Positions 25,832 to 35,589 are shown, counted from the stretch's first letter. The stretch: 64,000 nt of DNA from Pseudomonas fluorescens (GCF_902497995.1 NZ_CABVII010000016.1:1-64000), one strand, 5' to 3'. Notes: generated by a model not told the origin, from the sequence alone. Numbers and translations: made by a program.

Positions 25832-27104
25832 ATAGTCTCCAACTGACGTTTTCCACTTGAGTCGTGATTCGGTCGGCGAACAAGAAACGGGTTTGGTACC
25901 TCGTGACCTCCTGGGTTGGCATCATCTCGCCCTGTTTGAAGCGCCGGATAGAGGTTCCCTGGAAGCGTGCGCGACTCTGGTAGAACGGTTCGGCTTTCCA
26001 GTAGCCTGTCTGCGGGCAAGCTTGGCCGCTCTGGCAAGTTGGCCAGGGGTATATGGCCTGGATGAAGGCGGGTGAGTCTGGCAATGGTCGACCGGTGGCG
26101 GGGTCGAGGCTCTTGGCCTTGGCCAGTTGATGGATCAGTGCCTCGCTGGGCTTTTGTGGTGGGACGTTGGCCAGGCGCGCTTCGAGCCATTGGAGTTTGC
26201 CGTCCCAGGCGGGCAGTTTGGCGGGTGGTAAGGGGAGGATTTCGTTGATTTCGGGGATGGTGGGGTTGGCGTAGGAGTAGTTTGCGAGGATGCGCCAGAT
26301 TTTTTCGTAACGCTCGGCGCGTTCGAGGTCTTTCTGTTGGCCAAGATAATGCGACTGATTGGAAAGTGGAGGGTTAAGAAAACCTTTTGACAGGCGCGAA
26401 GCCGAGGTGCTTTCACCCGCAGCAACACCCATCTGTAGAACTTCGATGGCTTCGATGTATTTCTCTTCATCTCTCAAATAAATCGACAACATCGCCGCAG
26501 CCCTGCCATGCCCCTGCTCGGCAGCGCATCTGCGCATCTGCCGAGCAACGGCTGGAGCAATCTTTTTGGGTGCCAATATGTCAGCCACATAGTATTGCGC
26601 CTCAGCACTGCCTTGATCCGCAGCCTTGCGGTAGTAACGCAGTGACATTTCCGTATCTTGTTTCAGTCCGGCAGATCCTTTACTCAGAAAGTTGCCCACG
26701 AAGAAATAACCCGTGGCTACACCGGCATCCATCAGTTGCTGACTCATGCGCAAATGCTCCTCGCCACGGACGTTGAAGTGTCCACGCATTGCCCCGTTCT
26801 GGAGGTTGATATTGGCCTTGTAATGGTCATTCTCGCTGGCGATACGGTATAGCCGTTCAATTTCAGTGTCGACGCTTTTGTCCTGCTTGAGCTGGTTATT
26901 CTTCTGGAGCCAGCGTGCGTATTGGAATAGAACATCAGGCTCGGTTGGAGCCTCTGGAATTTTCTCGTGCACACAGCTGAAGGCCAACTTGGCTTTGATT
27001 TCAGTGAGCGGATTCAAGGGCTTGTCCTTCCTCGTGTTATTGAAGTCGCCGTCGAGATTGCAAGCGGCCAGTAACAGGCATGACAGCAAAAAGATGCGAC
27101 GCAT
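25818..27104 (-). CDS. Sel1-repeat lipoprotein, candidate Tle5 immunity protein (Tli5-like)
   Basis: About 428 residues. A lipobox (LLSCLLLAAC) directs it to the envelope. Sel1/TPR-like repeats lie at about residues 130-260 (GYFFVGNFLSKGSAG, AMSLRYYRKAADQGSAEAQYYVA-type, RCAAEQGHGRAAAMLSIYL). In P. aeruginosa the periplasmic immunity proteins of the Tle5b phospholipase include proteins of this type. It starts on the last base of the phospholipase stop codon region (27104), so it is coupled to the effector gene. It should protect the producer from Tle5 in the periplasm. Confidence 0.82.
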   Translation of the reverse strand: MRRIFLLSCLLLAACNLDGDFNNTRKDKPLNPLTEIKAKLAFSCVHEKIPEAPTEPDVLFQYARWLQKNNQLKQDKSVDTEIERLYRIASENDHYKANINLQNGAMRGHFNVRGEEHLRMSQQLMDAGVATGYFFVGNFLSKGSAGLKQDTEMSLRYYRKAADQGSAEAQYYVADILAPKKIAPAVARQMRRCAAEQGHGRAAAMLSIYLRDEEKYIEAIEVLQMGVAAGESTSASRLSKGFLNPPLSNQSHYLGQQKDLERAERYEKIWRILANYSYANPTIPEINEILPLPPAKLPAWDGKLQWLEARLANVPPQKPSEALIHQLAKAKSLDPATGRPLPDSPAFIQAIYPWPTCQSGQACPQTGYWKAEPFYQSRARFQGTSIRRFKQGEMMPTQEVTRYQTRFLFADRITTQVENVSWRLFGEA

Positions 27105-29011
27105 CAGTCGAGGTCCTTTCGCTTCTCTTCGCCGTAGTAGAATTCGACAAGGGAGGCGCTAGGCGTCTCCTCGTCTTCCTGGAATTTTTTATTGTCATTG
27201 ATGATTTCCTGCCAGGCATCGAACGCCACCGCCGGATCATTTTGCGCCCCTCTCCCCTTCGTATGCAGATCCCACAACCGCCTACGCAATGCCCGCGTCA
27301 CACTCGCCCACTCATGAGCAATATTCAGCTCACTATCGACCTGCATGCTGCGGGTGTTGATATTGGCCGAACCATGAGTAGTGAACACGTCGTTCACGAT
27401 CATCAACTTGGAGTGGATGTACACCGACGTCCATTTTTTACCTGCGGGTGAGTCGGGGGCGACCAACGAGCACACATGGACTTTGAGCCCGGGGATTTTC
27501 AAGTCCGCAACAACGGCGTCCTGTTCGATCGCCTCGATCTGCTTCTTGAGCGCGTACTGCCGCCACGCATTGGACCTGGCGGTGTCCCGTTGAGCCTCCC
27601 TGGCTTTGTCGTTGATATCGGTTGCTCCCAACGCATCAGTGAGACTGGTCAGCGTGAGCAGGGCCTGTTTTTCGACGAGTTCTCCCAGGGTGGGCGCCAG
27701 TGCCGCTGATTGGGCTTTTGCTCTCTCGATACGTTGCAGCTTCGTTAGTTTCGGAATGGTGTCGCCGCGTCCGAGGCTTTCGAGCATGCGTTGAGTGTTC
27801 ATGGCGCCCGGGCCGATGCCGGACTTGGAGGCATTGGTAATCACGAACAGATGCAAATGGCCGTGTTCCCCAGGATCCTTCCCTGCCTCGGTATGGCGTT
27901 TGGCGACGGTTTTGATCAGCTCGGCCAGTGGGGGCCAGCGAAAATACTGATTCTCGATGTAGATGAACTGGGTCGCGTTGTTGACGGCTTGCAGGTAGAG
28001 CCGTTCGATATCGCGTTTGCCTTCCTGGGGCTGAGTACGCACGAGCTGCGCCAACTGGCGGATTTCACCGGCGGTGCATTGGAGTTTTGGTCCCACCTGC
28101 ATGGCCTGGCGGGACGCAAGCAAGTCCTCGCCGGTTTCTTTGCGCCAGGCGGTGGCGAAGTTGTGGTGCAAGTGTTCCAGAATCGGCCCGCTGACCTGGC
28201 TGGAGATGTCCTGACGGGGGGTATCGCCGCGCGGGCCGGCGTTGGGTTCAGGTTTGTCGCCCTTGTCGCGCTTCAGCGCCGAGTGGTCGTCGGTGTCCCA
28301 GTATTCGTCGAGCATGTTATGGCCCATGACGAAACCGACGGCGCGATCCGCCAGATCGTAGTCCACCAGGACAGTCTTTTGATGGTGGGTGGCCGTCGCC
28401 GTCAGCGTGGCAAGCGTAAGTGGGCTGAGCTGCGGGTCTAGACTTTTGTATTTCGCTTGATGGGCCACTTCGGCCCTTTCAAACAGGTTGAAGCCGCGAC
28501 TGACAAATACGGGCACGTTGCGAGCTACGCGGATGGCAGGGGCCAGGTGACCGGTGAACGCGCATCGGGCAAACCATTCGCGATCCTTGGCGTACTGGTC
28601 ATCCGTGGAGGGTTGCATTGCCCGGTCCATGATGCGGAATGGACCTTTACCGGGCAAATTGGCCTCGTCGCCCACACCGGCGGTATTGAACGGCATCTCC
28701 CAGCCTAATATACGAACCTCAACACCTGCCTTGGCTTTGTCCATGAGCAGCGCGCCGATGTTCGGCGCCTTGGGATCGTCGCGGATAAAGTACATCGACG
28801 GCTGAAATCCCCAGCAGATGATGTCGATGGATTTCGTGGCCGCCGCGATAGCCAGGTGCACGGCCTTGAAGGTTTCTTCGCCATTGATCAAGGGACGGTA
28901 AGTGGCCTTCACTGGATGGTATTCGGTGTTCTGCACATACCAGGGTGAGATGCAGGTCACCTCGTTGGTGTGCTGCAGCGCTACGGGTGAGACGATGTCG
29001 GGGTGATTCAT
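27104..29011 (-). CDS. type VI secretion phospholipase D effector, Tle5 family
   Basis: About 635 residues with two phospholipase D half-sites. The first is HQKTVLVD, followed by FVMGHNMLDEYWD. The second is HSKLMIVND, followed by GSANINTRSM; the canonical HxKx4D Asp is Asn here and Asp is one residue later. No signal peptide is present, as expected for a VgrG-carried toxin. The best family match is PldB/Tle5b, which attacks phosphatidylethanolamine in rival bacteria. It overlaps vgrG by ATGA upstream and the Sel1 lipoprotein gene downstream. Confidence 0.9.
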   Translation of the reverse strand: MNHPDIVSPVALQHTNEVTCISPWYVQNTEYHPVKATYRPLINGEETFKAVHLAIAAATKSIDIICWGFQPSMYFIRDDPKAPNIGALLMDKAKAGVEVRILGWEMPFNTAGVGDEANLPGKGPFRIMDRAMQPSTDDQYAKDREWFARCAFTGHLAPAIRVARNVPVFVSRGFNLFERAEVAHQAKYKSLDPQLSPLTLATLTATATHHQKTVLVDYDLADRAVGFVMGHNMLDEYWDTDDHSALKRDKGDKPEPNAGPRGDTPRQDISSQVSGPILEHLHHNFATAWRKETGEDLLASRQAMQVGPKLQCTAGEIRQLAQLVRTQPQEGKRDIERLYLQAVNNATQFIYIENQYFRWPPLAELIKTVAKRHTEAGKDPGEHGHLHLFVITNASKSGIGPGAMNTQRMLESLGRGDTIPKLTKLQRIERAKAQSAALAPTLGELVEKQALLTLTSLTDALGATDINDKAREAQRDTARSNAWRQYALKKQIEAIEQDAVVADLKIPGLKVHVCSLVAPDSPAGKKWTSVYIHSKLMIVNDVFTTHGSANINTRSMQVDSELNIAHEWASVTRALRRRLWDLHTKGRGAQNDPAVAFDAWQEIINDNKKFQEDEETPSASLVEFYYGEEKRKDLD

Positions 29012-31722
29012 TGTGTGCTCCCTTCCTGGTCACTGGTTCCTTCAATAACCGCTGCATACAGCGCACGGTGGTCGGTGTGTGAAGTCGGCTGGCTCACCTC
29101 GGGGTCGGTTTGCGAGGGGTGGTTTTGCAGGCCTTTGTTGGCCAGGTGCGCTTGTTCGGCGTTGCGGTAGTCGCTGGGCACTGGAATCTGGTAGCGCAGG
29201 CCGTTGGCTAGATCCAGGCGGTAACCGCGGGTCACGACTTGATGGTCGATCGACAGCTGACCGGTCTTGTCCAGCACGCCTCGCTGGAGCAACGCGCTGT
29301 CGGCGTACAGCGTGTAGGGCATCCCCGCCCAGCCTTGGTCGGGAGCGTTGGGGGCTTGCGGTACACTGAGGCGCAAGATTTGTTTGGCCAGGCTTTGCGA
29401 ATACTCCGGATGCGTGGCCTTCATGCTGGCGGGGCCGCTGTAGTTGAAATCCGCCGACTTGATGTTGAAATCGCCCGCCGTGCCGCATTCGATGCTGTAC
29501 GGGTCGAGGGTGATGTAGCTGCCACCGGCGTTGAGGGTGATTTTCTTCTTGGCGGTGATGTGGATTTCGTCTTCGGTACTGCTGATCGCCAGGCCGTGAC
29601 GGGCCATCAACTCCAATTTGTCGTTCTGCGCCTGGACGCTCACCGACCCGTGGTTGGCAATCAGCTTGATGCCCAGCTTGCGCACGAACACGCTCAAGCC
29701 CTGCCCCACCCCGATGAACAAGCGCTTGACCACGCTGAGGTCCGCTTCGCCCCCGGCGTTGAGCATCAGGTTGTTTTGCGCCGCCAGTTGCAGGTGTTTG
29801 CCGCTGGTGAGGGCGATGCCTTGGGGCGCGCTGAGCAGCAGCACTGACGACTTGAGTTGCTCCAGGTCTTGCCGGAGCAGGTTCAGCTGCGCGGTTACGT
29901 CGGCGGGATCGGCGTTGGCGGCCTGGGCATCGACAGAGAGTTGCTGCAGTTGTTCGCCGGCCTGTTGCAGGCGGCCGATGGCCGTGCTCATTTCCAGGAC
30001 CGGCCCCTGCGCCTTGGCCTGTTCCTCGGCACTGATGAACAACCCCTTCCCCGCCCGAATCGCCCCCCAACCATCGGTGCGCAGCTCAAACCCTTCGCCG
30101 CGTTTCTGCTGCTCGGCATCCACCAAGTGCCCGAGGTTGAGCTGGCTCTTGCCGCTGTGCTCGGTACTGAGCTTGACGTGCTCCTCGCCGCGGGTGTCCT
30201 CCATCCGCAGCTTGTTGTTGGCCGGCGTGCGCAGCACGTTGCGTTTGTAATTGCGCGCACGCAGGGTCACGTGGTCCGGGTGCTGGCTGTCGTGCAGGGC
30301 GTGGGCGATGTAGGGGCGGTCCGGGTCGCCCTGTTCGAAGGCCACCGCCACTTCGGTGCCGGCGATCAGTGGCAGGTGCAGGCCGTGGGTGTCGCCAGCG
30401 TAGGGCCGGGCCAGGCGCAGCCACATGCTTTCCTGGCCGGGTTTCCAGGTGTCGCGGTCGAACAGGAAGTGCACCCGGTAGCGCCCTTCGACGTCGACTT
30501 CGGCGTAGGGGTCGTGTTTTTGCGGGTTGCTGACCCGGGCCGGGACGGTGCCGGCGATTTGTGGTTTGGCCAGCAGCGCTGGGCGGAAGCACACGCTTTC
30601 CGAATAGGGGATGGCCTGGAACCGGGCTTCGAAGCTGGCATCGCGGGCGGCGCGGGTGCGCAGGTGGGTGATCACCGTGCCGCGGGCGAAGGCCTGGGGC
30701 GCGCCGCCGGCGATGTTCAGCACTTGGCCGGGGGCCAGGGTCGGGCTGTTGCTGGTGCCGCTGAGGCGGGTCTGGTCGTTGAGGTAGCGCTCGTGTTGCA
30801 GGCGGGCGAAGAAGTAGCCGGTTTCCGGGGGCAGGTCTTCGTAGAACTGGTAGCGGTCGCCGAGGGCGGTGTAGGGTTCGGCGTAGTGGTAGGCCTCGCC
30901 GTAGGTGGTGGTCGCGCCACGGGTGTGGTCGATTTCGCCGTCCAGGTGGGCGCGGGCGTCACGGTGCTGGTAGGTGCGGATGTTGACCTGGCGTTCCACT
31001 ATCTGGTGTTGGGTTTGCAAGGCCCAGACGCCGTCCTGCTCGCTGCTGCTCAGGCCAGCCGGTGAGTGGTAAGGCAGCTGGATGCCGGACTGGTAATGCA
31101 GCTGGTCGTCATGGAATTCGACGACGTCGAGGTGCAGGCGGTCGTCGCTGGCGAAGCGGTACCAGATGCCGACTTCGGCCAGCAGGCGGGCGATGAAGGC
31201 CAGGTCGCTTTCGCCGTATTGCATGACTTGCAGGCGCCGGGGGTACTTGCGCGTGAGCTTGAAGAAAAAATCCTCGCCGCGGAAATCGTGGCGGCTGCGC
31301 AGGATGTGTTCGACGATTTCCGGCACGGACTGGTGTTGATAGAGGCGGAATTGCTGGCCGCGGGCGAGCAAGGCCAGGCGCGGTTGCAGGGTGATTTCGT
31401 AGCGGGCTTCGTCGACGGAGCCGGACAGGCGTTTGAAGCCGGTCACCACGCCGTGCAGGGTGCGCAGCGGTTTGACCGGGAGGTCCCGGGTCAGGAAGGT
31501 GAGCGGGCGCAGTGGGGCGTGCAGGCTGAAGCGGGCGTCGCGGTTGAGCAACTGGTCGGCGGCGAGGTCCTGTTCGGTGCAGGTGAATTCGATGACGTAG
31601 TGGAAGGGCTGGCTGAGCTGTTCTTCGCCGTGGAAGGCCAGGACGTCGAGGGTGGCGTCGAAGTTATGGACGCTGAGTTTGTGCCGGCTGTGGTCGAAGA
31701 AGGTGCGTATGGGGTCGGGCAT
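29008..31722 (-). CDS. vgrG: type VI secretion spike protein VgrG with C-terminal adaptor
   Basis: About 904 residues. The N-terminal gp27-like module (FHYVIEFTCTEQDLAADQLL...), the gp5-like OB and spike region (DPYAEVDVEGRYRVHFLFDRDTW, WLRLARPYAGDTHG), a DUF2345 region with beta-helix repeats (about 640-780), and a C-terminal extension of roughly 110 residues (GMPYTLYADSALLQRGVL...) that looks like the transthyretin-like adaptor used to carry phospholipases. It is the first gene of the vgrG-tle5-immunity operon. No Hcp, PAAR or sheath gene is in the window, so it depends on a T6SS encoded elsewhere. Confidence 0.92.
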   Translation of the reverse strand: MPDPIRTFFDHSRHKLSVHNFDATLDVLAFHGEEQLSQPFHYVIEFTCTEQDLAADQLLNRDARFSLHAPLRPLTFLTRDLPVKPLRTLHGVVTGFKRLSGSVDEARYEITLQPRLALLARGQQFRLYQHQSVPEIVEHILRSRHDFRGEDFFFKLTRKYPRRLQVMQYGESDLAFIARLLAEVGIWYRFASDDRLHLDVVEFHDDQLHYQSGIQLPYHSPAGLSSSEQDGVWALQTQHQIVERQVNIRTYQHRDARAHLDGEIDHTRGATTTYGEAYHYAEPYTALGDRYQFYEDLPPETGYFFARLQHERYLNDQTRLSGTSNSPTLAPGQVLNIAGGAPQAFARGTVITHLRTRAARDASFEARFQAIPYSESVCFRPALLAKPQIAGTVPARVSNPQKHDPYAEVDVEGRYRVHFLFDRDTWKPGQESMWLRLARPYAGDTHGLHLPLIAGTEVAVAFEQGDPDRPYIAHALHDSQHPDHVTLRARNYKRNVLRTPANNKLRMEDTRGEEHVKLSTEHSGKSQLNLGHLVDAEQQKRGEGFELRTDGWGAIRAGKGLFISAEEQAKAQGPVLEMSTAIGRLQQAGEQLQQLSVDAQAANADPADVTAQLNLLRQDLEQLKSSVLLLSAPQGIALTSGKHLQLAAQNNLMLNAGGEADLSVVKRLFIGVGQGLSVFVRKLGIKLIANHGSVSVQAQNDKLELMARHGLAISSTEDEIHITAKKKITLNAGGSYITLDPYSIECGTAGDFNIKSADFNYSGPASMKATHPEYSQSLAKQILRLSVPQAPNAPDQGWAGMPYTLYADSALLQRGVLDKTGQLSIDHQVVTRGYRLDLANGLRYQIPVPSDYRNAEQAHLANKGLQNHPSQTDPEVSQPTSHTDHRALYAAVIEGTSDQEGSTQ

Positions 31723-31906
31723 GGTCAGGCCTTCCTGGTCTGAATGTTGACGATCAGGAAGGGCTTGGCTTCCACCCTGGTCCTAGGGTTTGGAAGCTTT
31801 TACGATGGCGGCCACGGTTTAAATAGGGCGTTTCTGATGGGCGCGTAAGACGTTTCCGTATTTTCTGAAAACCGGTAAGTCAATTACTCCTGTCTGCGAT
31901 GCCCTC

Positions 31907-33259
31907 CTACACCAACCGCTCAATTTTCTGATGCTGCCAAACCATCTTGTAATACGCCGTCTGCAACACCAGCATCCCCAGATACGCCACCGGAAACGCC
32001 ATCCACACCCCCTGCAATCCAAAGTGCCCGTCCAGCACATACGCCACCGGCAACTGCACCCCGACCACGCAGAAAATCGAAATCGCCATCGGCACCAACA
32101 CTGAGCCGCTGGCACGCATGATGCCGCCGATGATCGCCTGGAAACCGAACACCAACAGGCTCCAGAGCATGATGTGCAGCAAGTACTCCGCCTTCGCCCG
32201 GGTGGAATCATCCGTAAGGAACAACCCAAGCAACCAGTGCGACAACAGATAACCCAACACCACCAACCCACCAGTCAGGCACACATTGATCAACAGCCCC
32301 GTGCGCAAAATCGGCCCGATACGCTCGATGCGCCCTGCCCCGATCGCCTGGGCACCCAGGATCGACGCCGTGATCGCAATCGACAGCGCTGGGAACTGTA
32401 CATAATTGACGATCTGCGTCACCGCCCCATACGCCGCCGTCGCCTGGGAACCGTGCTGATTCACTAGCGCCAGAATCACCAGCTCCGACGCTGACAACAC
32501 CACCATCTGCAACCCGGTCGGCAACCCGATGCGCAACACCTTGCCAAGAATCACCAAGTCCAGGCGCATCGCCGCAAACATCTCCCGATCCGGCGCCAAC
32601 GGATGCCCCTTGCTGATCAAGCGCCACGCCAGCCACGCCATCGCCGACAGGTTACCCACCAACCCCGCATACGCCGCACTCTGAATCCCCATCATCGGCA
32701 ACCCCAGCCAACCGCGAATCAACGCCGGCGTCAGCGCCAGGCCGATACAGGTCGACACCAGCAACGCGATCAGCGGCGACACCGTATCGCTCACCCCGCG
32801 CAACAGTTGGGTAAAGAGCACGTAGACCAGCAGAGACGGCATGATCCACATCATCACCTGGGCGTAGACCACGGCGTCGTCCAGCACGTCGGCCGGAGTG
32901 CCCAAACCCTGCAGCGCTGGCCTCGCGAACACACTGCCCAATACCGCCGCCACCAAACCGATCATCGCGCCCAACAGCAAAGTGGTCGCGGCGATGGTTT
33001 TCACCAGATGCGTTTCGCGCGCGCCCCAGGCTTGGCCGATGAGCACGCTGGCACCCGCACCGAGGCCGATGACCAGGGCGATGAAGAAGAACACGATGGG
33101 GAACATGCCCGACACGGCTGCCAACGCCTGGGTGCCGAGCATCTGGCCGATGTAGATGCTGTTGATGGTGCCCGACATGGATTGGAGGAAATTGGAGAGG
33201 ACCATGGGGGCGAGGAATAGGAGGTAGGTTTTCCATAGGGGGTTGGGTTGGATTCGCAT
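31907..33259 (-). CDS. MATE-family efflux transporter
   Basis: About 450 residues with twelve hydrophobic segments in two similar halves, each beginning with the MATE pattern (PMVLSNFLQSMSGTINSIYIGQMLGTQALAAVSG in the first half, GLPTGLQMVVLSASELVILALVN in the second). MATE proteins expel cationic drugs and dyes in exchange for Na+ or H+. It is a single gene; the T6SS operon starts about 185 bases beyond its 3' end side. Confidence 0.88.
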   Translation of the reverse strand: MRIQPNPLWKTYLLFLAPMVLSNFLQSMSGTINSIYIGQMLGTQALAAVSGMFPIVFFFIALVIGLGAGASVLIGQAWGARETHLVKTIAATTLLLGAMIGLVAAVLGSVFARPALQGLGTPADVLDDAVVYAQVMMWIMPSLLVYVLFTQLLRGVSDTVSPLIALLVSTCIGLALTPALIRGWLGLPMMGIQSAAYAGLVGNLSAMAWLAWRLISKGHPLAPDREMFAAMRLDLVILGKVLRIGLPTGLQMVVLSASELVILALVNQHGSQATAAYGAVTQIVNYVQFPALSIAITASILGAQAIGAGRIERIGPILRTGLLINVCLTGGLVVLGYLLSHWLLGLFLTDDSTRAKAEYLLHIMLWSLLVFGFQAIIGGIMRASGSVLVPMAISIFCVVGVQLPVAYVLDGHFGLQGVWMAFPVAYLGMLVLQTAYYKMVWQHQKIERLV

Positions 33260-33395
33260 AAATGGCGCCGAGTTATGTAGATATTGATCAGTTTACTGAG
33301 TCCACAGAGTCAGCCACATTGAAATTATCAGCCACTTTTCACACGAACCAATACAAAAAAAACAAACAATAAAACAACTAAAATACCAACCAGCA

Positions 33396-34091
33396 CTACC
33401 AAATAGATAACTGAGGGTCATATCTAAAACAACCATCAGATTCTTTTAGCGAGTGCATATAGAGATTTTTAACATATGAATCTAAAGCGGGACTAATACC
33501 GCGACCAAAAAGTTCAGACAATACAAATTCCGCCAGTCCCGGAGCAATAAAAAGATCTTTTATCATTGCCATACGCACTGCTCTTATAGCCATCTGCCGG
33601 GGGCTTGGATTTTTTTTAAGGTTAATATCAAGCAACCGCTTCGACAGGTTCAACTCATAACTATCTGAAGCGCAGATTCGATAATCACTTATTTTAAAAA
33701 AGGCCGCATCCAAATTGAAAAAAGTCGTCTCAAGCAAGCTTTCAATGGAACAGCCTTCTACATGCCCCTCGCGTATAGCCCAAGTATCCTGTAGGGACCA
33801 AATATCAAAAAGCCGATTGGATACTGAAAAACGAAACCCTCCAAATTTATTTTTAATTGGTTGATGATTTTTTATTAATTTATAAATATCACAGGCTGGC
33901 GCTGTCGTAACCAAATCTATATCAGATGTAAAATGCCTTGCATCACTCAAGCCAAAATCTCGTACCATCCCTCCAAAAATAACAGTTTCCGGCAACTCGC
34001 GCTGAACATCATGGAGTATTACTTGCAACGGCGAACAATGTTCGCCACCGCGAGTAATATAACGCTTTAATTTTTTTTGAATGCTATGCAT
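33396..34091 (-). CDS. nucleotidyltransferase, CCA-enzyme/poly(A) polymerase head-like
   Basis: About 231 residues. The head motif FGGMVRDFG (residues 39-47) and SDIDLVTTAP (56-65, Asp57 and Asp59) are those of the class II tRNA nucleotidyltransferase/poly(A) polymerase superfamily, where the two Asp bind metal. The remaining part is helical with a second basic stretch (SPRQMAIRAVRMAMIKDL), as in the neck of such enzymes, but there is no body or tail for tRNA. The start overlaps the dGTPase-like gene by 8 bases (ATGCATAG). The DNA is strongly AT-rich. Function unknown; it may modify tRNA or another nucleotide acceptor. Confidence 0.75.
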   Translation of the reverse strand: MHSIQKKLKRYITRGGEHCSPLQVILHDVQRELPETVIFGGMVRDFGLSDARHFTSDIDLVTTAPACDIYKLIKNHQPIKNKFGGFRFSVSNRLFDIWSLQDTWAIREGHVEGCSIESLLETTFFNLDAAFFKISDYRICASDSYELNLSKRLLDINLKKNPSPRQMAIRAVRMAMIKDLFIAPGLAEFVLSELFGRGISPALDSYVKNLYMHSLKESDGCFRYDPQLSIW

Positions 34092-35535
34092 TTTTCACTT
34101 TCATCTTGAACGACGTTAACTCTTCTAGCAAATTCATCGCATAGGAGTCAGTCATTCCAGAAATCATATCGGTAAGTAGCAAAAACTGACGATATTTTAC
34201 TGGAAGCTGTTTCACCTCATCAGCAGGATCATTATAAACCCTGCGATAACTCTCAGAAATTCTCGTATAAACATAACGATCATACGGATTTTTTGGTATA
34301 TCTTTCTTTTTATTGGGATCAGTCTCTTTAATTGCGTCCCAAAAAATATCCATCAAACCCCTAATCGTGTTGTACCCCCTCAATTCAACCTCTAGTACTG
34401 TCCTGTGGACAAAAGCGTAGGTTCTGGAGAAATCACAAAGAGAGTCTCTCAATCGGCTAGCTCTAGAAAGTTCAAGAAGTGATAATTTCTCTGTACCGCC
34501 GACTAGACTCTTCTCATTTTTTAAAAAAGCCTCAGTCGCGGCATTAATCATTTCACCAATAGCAAATACGCGAAATCGCTGCATCGATACATCGTTAAGC
34601 TCGGCAGGAGACAAACCAGCCCCACGATACTCAGTGTGCTTCTCTTCTCCCAACAATACGACATTTCTAACTAGAGGGTCTGAATTCTCATGTTTCAAAT
34701 GAGCCATTAAGTCCGAAAAAGACGCCAACCCTTTCTTGATAGCATCTTCTGCATCTAACACAGCATAAGCAATATCATCACAGGCTTCCATCAGATAGGC
34801 CATTGGATGACGCAGGCCCATTTCCAGACCAACTTCACCCAACACTTCCTTTGCAATTGATTCTTCCGAGTGAAAAAAACCATGTTTTTTTCTTGCAACA
34901 CCAGCGCCTTTGTCGACACCCATCGAAGAGGTCGGATATTTCATCATCGCCGCAAGAGTTGCATAAGTCAGATCAAGACCAAAGTTATCATTTAGCAACT
35001 GCAATCTTGTGACGAGTCTAAATGTTTGGGCATTGCCTTCAAACTTCAAAAAATCTTGATATAAATTTTCTGGAATATCATCGCAGCACAAATCTTCTTT
35101 ATTATCTCTGAACCAACTTTGAATTGCCGCTTCCCCTTGATGCCCAAATGGTGGGTTGCCAAGATCATGTACCAATCCTACCGCGGCTAATAATGCCGGG
35201 ACAGTACGCTTAGCATCGGGAATATCCAGAAGTGATTGCAAATTATAGGCGAGGGTCACCCCAAGACTACGCGCAAGATTTGAAACCTCGTGAGAGTGAG
35301 TCAACCTATTTCTTATGCTGTCGTTTTTGTCGAGAGGAAAAACCTGGGTTTTGTCCGCCATTCGTCGGACCGGCGTACAAAAAAGAATTCTGTCGTGATC
35401 ACGCTCAATTTGTGTCCGATATTCGATGTCCTTCTGCGGCTCACTCGCAGCAGAGGAATCCGACGCTTGGGCAGCTTTCTTACGACGATTCTCATTGAGA
35501 AGTGACGTCCATTTCGAATCCTGGTGCATGAGCAT
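34084..35535 (-). CDS. dGTPase-like HD-domain dNTP triphosphohydrolase
   Basis: About 483 residues, near the usual length of dGTPases. The HD set is complete: RLTHSHEVSNLAR (His80), GLVHDLGNPPFGHQGE (His123-Asp124, His132), and EACDDIAYAVLDAED (Asp253/254). FEGNAQTFR is the dGTPase substrate-region motif. Known enzymes split dNTP to nucleoside and triphosphate; some are anti-phage by emptying the dNTP pool. It is the first gene of an AT-rich two-gene operon with a nucleotidyltransferase. A housekeeping role is less likely given composition and position beside mobile-looking repeats. Confidence 0.85.
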   Translation of the reverse strand: MLMHQDSKWTSLLNENRRKKAAQASDSSAASEPQKDIEYRTQIERDHDRILFCTPVRRMADKTQVFPLDKNDSIRNRLTHSHEVSNLARSLGVTLAYNLQSLLDIPDAKRTVPALLAAVGLVHDLGNPPFGHQGEAAIQSWFRDNKEDLCCDDIPENLYQDFLKFEGNAQTFRLVTRLQLLNDNFGLDLTYATLAAMMKYPTSSMGVDKGAGVARKKHGFFHSEESIAKEVLGEVGLEMGLRHPMAYLMEACDDIAYAVLDAEDAIKKGLASFSDLMAHLKHENSDPLVRNVVLLGEEKHTEYRGAGLSPAELNDVSMQRFRVFAIGEMINAATEAFLKNEKSLVGGTEKLSLLELSRASRLRDSLCDFSRTYAFVHRTVLEVELRGYNTIRGLMDIFWDAIKETDPNKKKDIPKNPYDRYVYTRISESYRRVYNDPADEVKQLPVKYRQFLLLTDMISGMTDSYAMNLLEELTSFKMKVKNA

Positions 35536-35589
35536 GAGGAGCTTTCCGTGTCTATGTTTTGGTTGAGAAGGAGGACGGGAGTAGTTTTG

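Noticed and set aside
29857..31065. Plus-strand frame of 402 codons within vgrG
   Set aside because: Antisense shadow of VgrG, rich in Gly, Val and Ala, without domains.
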